Assembly: GCA_016647705.1 (NCBI GenBank)
Contig: CM028335.1
Coordinates: 18,454,905-18,518,904 of the forward strand
From: Eucommia ulmoides
Taxonomy: Eukaryota > Streptophyta > Magnoliopsida > Garryales > Eucommiaceae
Direction of reading: 5' to 3'
Length of the DNA stretch: 64,000 bases
Below are positions 59,791 through 64,000 of the stretch, piece after piece. Made by a program: the position numbers and the translations under genes. The first letter of the stretch is position 1. Each line of letters starts with the position of its first letter. Below the pieces are notes generated by a model. It did no database searches, was not told the origin of the DNA, and was given only the letters and a program-made list of their open reading frames with translations.

Positions 59791-59843
59791 ACAGTCCCCC
59801 CCCCCCCCCCCCCCCCCCGCCAAACCCCTACCGGCTGAGACCA

Positions 59844-59849
59844 TATAAA
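59844..59849 (+). promoter_or_regulatory. TATA box of the MULE gene
   Basis: CCATATAAACCCC lies 23 bases after the C-run and is followed at the right distance by CATTTCATGCAACTCTCAAG and a CT-rich leader, typical for plant transcription starts (expected near 59875). An ATG at 59872 would open a 26-codon upstream frame if the transcript includes it. Confidence 0.65.
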
Positions 59850-59874
59850 CCCCAACGGCCTTCTCCATTTCATG

Positions 59875-60046
59875 CAACTCTCAAGCTTCAGCTTCTCCTT
59901 CTCCTTTCCCTTCTCCATCTCCTTTTTTCTTCCTCAATTTCACAAATTTTGATCATTCCATTTTTGGTGTAAAAATTTAACGAAGATTGTTCATCAATCT
60001 TTGACAAATTTCACAACTTCACAACTTCTTCCTCCTACTATAAAAG
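59875..60046 (+). other. Untranslated first exon of the MULE gene (predicted)
   Basis: A CT-rich leader ends at ATAAAAG|GTAAGTTT, a perfect plant splice donor (intron from 60047). The matching acceptor TTTTGAAATGATAG ends at 63555, ten bases before the start codon. The exon start is inferred from the TATA box. Confidence 0.6.
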
Positions 60047-60429
60047 GTAAGTTTATTTTAATTTTTTTAATTTATTTGTTAATTAGATTAATATGTTTTT
60101 TACTTATTAAATTTACTTACTTGTTTAATTGTTAGTTTAATTTTTTTGTTTAATTTTCTTGTTTGTTAGTTTCATTGATTATTTGTTTTTTACACATTAT
60201 ATAATATACTATTTAATAAATTAGTTAGTTTAGTTGTTAATTTAATTTTTTTTAAACATAAAAAAAACATTAGAGGATAGTTTAATTTTAATTTGTTACT
60301 TGTCTAATTTGTTAGTTAATTTTGTTTATTTTGTTAGTTAGTTTACTTGTTTAATTTGTTGGTTCATTAGTTAAATTAATTTGTAAATTAGTTAGTTAGT
60401 TTAATTTGTTAATTTAGTTGTTAAATTAA

Positions 60430-60909
60430 AAATTACACTATGGTCCCTTTCACATATGTAGAAAAATATAGATTAATATATTATTTAAAAATATTGTTAG
60501 TTAGTTAGAAAAATACACTTTGACCCCTTAAAGTATAACAATTAGAAAAATATATGATTTAATGTATTGTTTTAGAAAAGTTTTAAAATAAATTGTTATT
60601 TGTTTTTGTTTTTTTTAATTTAGTTAAAATATTGAATTATTTAGTTTAATTTATGAATTTAGTTGTTTAATTAAAAATTGTGCACTTTGACCCCTCAAAA
60701 TTTGACAAATTATAAAAATTAAAATTAAAATATATTGGTTTAAAATAAATTCTAACTTAATTTGACTTTATTTTTTGAATTTAGTTGTTTAATTAAAAAA
60801 AATACATTTTGACCCCTCAAAGTATGACAATTACAAAAATATATAATTTAATATATTGTTTTAGAAAAATATAAAATTTAATGTATTATTTTAAAATAAA
60901 TTGTTAGTT

Positions 60910-60951
<42 letters not shown>

Positions 60952-63475
60952 TAAAATTGTTAATTAGTTAGTTTAATTTATGAATGTAGTTGACCCTTCA
61001 AAGTATGATAATTAGCAAAATATAAAATTTATTTTATTGTTTTAAAATAAATTGTTAGTTGTTTATTTTTTTTTTGATTTAGTTAGTTAAATTTTAAGTT
61101 AAATTTAGGAATGTAGTTGTTTAATTTATAAATTTTAAATTAAAAATTGTGCACTTTGACCCCTCAAAATTATGCAAATTAGAAAAATATATATATTGGT
61201 TTAAAATAAATTGTAAGTTAATTTGAGTTTAATTAAAAAAATCCACTTTGACCCTTCAAAATATGACAATTAGAAAAATATAAAATTTATTTTATTGTTT
61301 TAAAATAAATTGTTAGTTGTTTATTTTTTTTGATTTAGTTAGTTAAATTTTAAATTAAATTTAGGAATGTAGTTGTTTAATTTATAAATTTTAAATTAAA
61401 ATTGTGCACTTTGACCCCTCAAAATTATGCAAATTAGAAAAATATATATATTGGTTTAAAATAAATTGTAAGTTAATTTGAGTTTAATTAAAAAAATCCA
61501 CTTTGACCCTTCAAAGTATGATAATTAGCAAAATATAAAATTTATTTTATTGTTTTAAAATAAATTGTTAGTTGTTTTTTTTTTTTTGATTTAGTTAGTT
61601 AAATTTTAAGTTAAATTTAGGAATGTAGTTGTTTAATTTATAAATTTTAAATTAAAAATTGTGCACTTTGACCCCTCAAAATTATGCAAATTAGAAAAAT
61701 ATATATATTGGTTTAAAATAAATTGTAAGTTAATTTGAGTTTAATTAAAAAAATCCACTTTGACCCTTCAAAGTATGACAATTAGAAAAATATAAAATTT
61801 ATTTTATTGTTTTAAAATAAATTGTTAGTTATTTATTTATTTTTGATTTAGTTAGTTAAATTTTAAGTTAAATTTAGGAATGTAGTTGTTTAATTTATAA
61901 ATTTTAAATTAAAAATTGTGCACTTTGACCGCTCAAAATTATGCAAATTAGAAAAATATATATATTGGTTTAAAATAAATTGTAAGTTAATTTGAGTTTA
62001 ATTAAAAAAATCCACTTTGACCCTTCAAAGTATGATAATTAGCAAAATATAAAATTTATTTTATTATTTTAAAATAAATTGTTATTTGTTTATTTTTTTT
62101 GATTTAGTTAGTTAAATTTTAAGTTAAATTTAGTTAAATTTTAAGTTAAATTTAGGAATGTAGTTGTTTAATTTATAAATTTTAAATTAAAAATTGTGCA
62201 CTTTGACCGCTCAAAATTATGCAAATTAGAAAAAAATATATATTGGTTTAAAATAAATTGTAAGTTAATTTGAGTTTAATTAAAAAAATCCACTTTGACC
62301 CTTCAAAGTATGATAATTAGCAAAATATAAAATTTATTTTATTGTTTTAAAATAAATTGTTAGTTGTTTATTTTTTTTGATTTAGTTAGTTAAATTTTAA
62401 GTTAAATTTAGGAATGTAGTTTTTTAATTTATAAATTTTAAATTAAAAATTGTGCACTTTGACCCCTCAAAATTATGCAAATTAGAAAAATATATATATT
62501 GGTTTAAAATAAATTGTAAGTTAATTTGAGTTTAATTAAAAAAAATCCACTTTGACCCTTCAAAGTATGACAATTAGAAAAATATAAAATTTATTTTATT
62601 GTTTTAAAATAAATTGTTAGTTGTTTAATTTTTTTTTATTTAGTTAGTTAAATTTTAAGTTAAATTTAGGAATGTAGTTGTTTAATTTATAAATTTTAAA
62701 TTAAAAATTGTGCACTTTGACCCCTCAAAATTATGCAAATTAGAAAAATATATATATTGGTTTAAAATAAATTATAAGTTAATTTGAGTTTAATTAAAAA
62801 AATCCACTTTGACCCTTCAAAGTATGATAATTAGCAAAATATAAAATTTATTTTATTGTTTTAAAATAAATTGTTAGTTGTTTATTTTTTTTGATTTAGT
62901 TAGTTAAATTTAGGAATGTAGTTGTTTAATTTATAAATTTTAAATTAAAAATTGTGCACTTTGACCCCTCAAAATTATGCAAATTAGAAAAATATATATA
63001 TTGGTTTAAAATAAATTGTAAGTTAATTTGAGTTTAATTAAAAAAATCCACTTTGACCCTTCAAAGTATGACTATTAGAAAAATATAAAATTTATTTTAT
63101 TGTTTTAAAATAAATTGTTAGTTGTTTAATTTTTTTTTATTTAGTTAGTTAAATTTTAAGTTAAATTTAGGAATGTAGTTGTTTAATTTATAAATTTTAA
63201 ATTAAAAATTGTGCACTTTGACCCCTCAAAATTATGCAAATTAGAAAAATATATATATATTGGTTTAAAATAAATTGTAAGTTAATTTGAGTTTAATTAA
63301 AAAAATCCACTTTGACCCTTCAAAGTATGACAATTAGAAAAATATAAAATTTATTTTATTGTTTTAAAATAAATTGTTAGTTGTTTATTTTTTTTTATTT
63401 AGTTAGTTAAATTTTAAGTTAAATTTAGGAATGTAGTTGTTTAATTTATAAATTTTAAATTAAAAATTGTGCATT
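60430..63475. repeat. Tandem array of about 257-bp units in the MULE leader intron
   Basis: The anchor GTGCACTTTGACC (last one GTGCATTGG) occurs at 61149, 61404, 61661, 61918, 62196, 62452, 62710, 62954, 63211 and 63469. Spacings are 255, 257, 257, 278, 256, 258, 244, 257 and 258 bases. Each unit has two related halves (CACTTTGACCCCTCAAAATT and CACTTTGACCCTTCAAAGTA), so it began as a shorter repeat. Copies from 60430 to 61100 are degenerate and irregular. The 278-base unit has a 21-base internal duplication. The array stops about 80 bases before the splice acceptor. Confidence 0.92.
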
Positions 63476-63564
63476 GGTATAAGAACATACTTTTATGATT
63501 GAGTTTTAGTTGATGATATTATTTTCTTGTTTTGTTTTGCCTTTTGAAATGATAGTCGCTTGAA

Positions 63565-64000
63565 ATGGATCACGTCCGTTTGTTATTGTATTGGGGTGGT
63601 AGAATATTGGAAGGTACTGAATTCGGGATTAGTTACAGTACATCAGCTATAAAATCTTTGGTTGTCCATAGGGGAACAACCTTAGATGAATTAATTGAGA
63701 TGATAAAACCGTATGTTCTTGAGAATGAGACTGATGGGAATTTGAAACTGAAGTGTAGGATGCCGATGGCACTTTTCGGGGCGAATTGTAAATATACCCT
63801 ATTTTCTATCGGGGATGACTCAGCATTAAATCAAGTACTTGAGTTACCACTTTACATACTCTCGCTTCTTGCTGTTGAGGTGTATGTAGAGGTGGAACGA
63901 GCATTTGTTGATGGTTCGAATTTTTTCCCTGGAAGTGGTCATTTTACCAACTTATTGAGTCATAGTTTTAATCCGTACAGTAGCCAATCTGATGGCCAAT
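63565..64000 (+). CDS. MULE (MuDR-like) transposase, N-terminal part, cut by window end
   Basis: From the ATG at 63565 the frame is open for 145 codons to the window end. It begins MDHVRLLLYWGGRILEG, continues VVHRGTTLDELIEMIKP, then LKLKCRMPMALFG and SIGDDSALNQVLE, and AVEVYVEVERAF. This is the ubiquitin-like N-terminal region of MuDR/MURA-type transposases, which cut and move Mutator-like elements. The DDE core and zinc finger would lie beyond the window. No stop or shift occurs, so the copy may be young or kept. The start follows a leader intron whose acceptor ends at 63555. A domesticated MULE gene is an alternative. Confidence 0.75.
   Translation, partial: MDHVRLLLYWGGRILEGTEFGISYSTSAIKSLVVHRGTTLDELIEMIKPYVLENETDGNLKLKCRMPMALFGANCKYTLFSIGDDSALNQVLELPLYILSLLAVEVYVEVERAFVDGSNFFPGSGHFTNLLSHSFNPYSSQSDGQ

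Noticed and set aside
59724..59972. Short frames crossing the poly-C run before the MULE gene
   Set aside because: They encode poly-P or poly-G from the homopolymer and would start upstream of the TATA box.

Overview
The window looks like a transposon-dense stretch of a flowering-plant (eudicot-type) nuclear genome. It is AT-rich, and the coding signal sits in short, spliced or decayed frames. The recognisable families are Ty3/gypsy Tat- and Athila-type LTR retrotransposons, a Rep/Hel Helitron with an RPA gene, a MULE, a sireviral copia remnant, PIF/Harbinger- and hAT-like elements and an Au-type SINE. I cannot name the species. Nothing prokaryotic is present.

Layout. (1) 140-7376, minus strand: a decayed autonomous-type Helitron. 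Its Rep/helicase pseudogene (7376 to 2216) is followed downstream by an RPA-like single-strand DNA-binding pseudogene (846 to 140). A 1,018-bp PIF/Harbinger-like element with TAA target duplications (4019-5036) splits the Rep/Hel frame. (2) 8107-20990, minus strand: a complete-length but mutated Tat-lineage gypsy element with ATTTG target duplications, long LTRs, primer-binding site, gag, protease, RT, two RNase H domains and integrase. (3) 23734-24403: a frameshifted LisH/CTLH gene fragment of the WDR26/GID7-like family. Next come a truncated Athila LTR copy (24565-24843) and a 2.7-kb LTR-like block (24844-27575). (4) 27616-40264, minus strand: an Athila-type gypsy element with ACCCC/ACCCT target duplications and a third ORF in the env position. 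(5) 40270-49840: intergenic DNA with a hAT-like element (43053-44343), a copia remnant (about 45600-46870), GTTAAC-rich repeats and a tRNA-like SINE head.

(6) 51936-58179, plus strand: the one intact host gene, a seven-coding-exon homologue of SNAPC1/SNAP43, a subunit of the snRNA-activating protein complex. It encodes 330 residues and all splice phases agree. Its introns hold a Tourist-like MITE with an Au-type SINE inside it, a hAT-type MITE and a small foldback. (7) 59591 to the window end, plus strand: the 5' part of a MULE (MuDR-like) transposase gene. A cluster of four hairpins is followed by a poly-C run, a TATA box, an untranslated first exon, a 3.5-kb leader intron filled by a roughly 257-bp tandem repeat, and a coding exon still open at base 64000.

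Functionally, the elements do not form a shared pathway. Only SNAPC1 and possibly the MULE look able to make a full-length protein. The observations least explained by standard annotation are: palindromic CGCCTAGGCG hairpin arrays present in the Athila LTRs, the Athila internal region and the neighbouring LTR-like block; the hairpin cluster and leader-intron array of the MULE gene; and a 279-bp direct repeat bracketing the 2.7-kb block.
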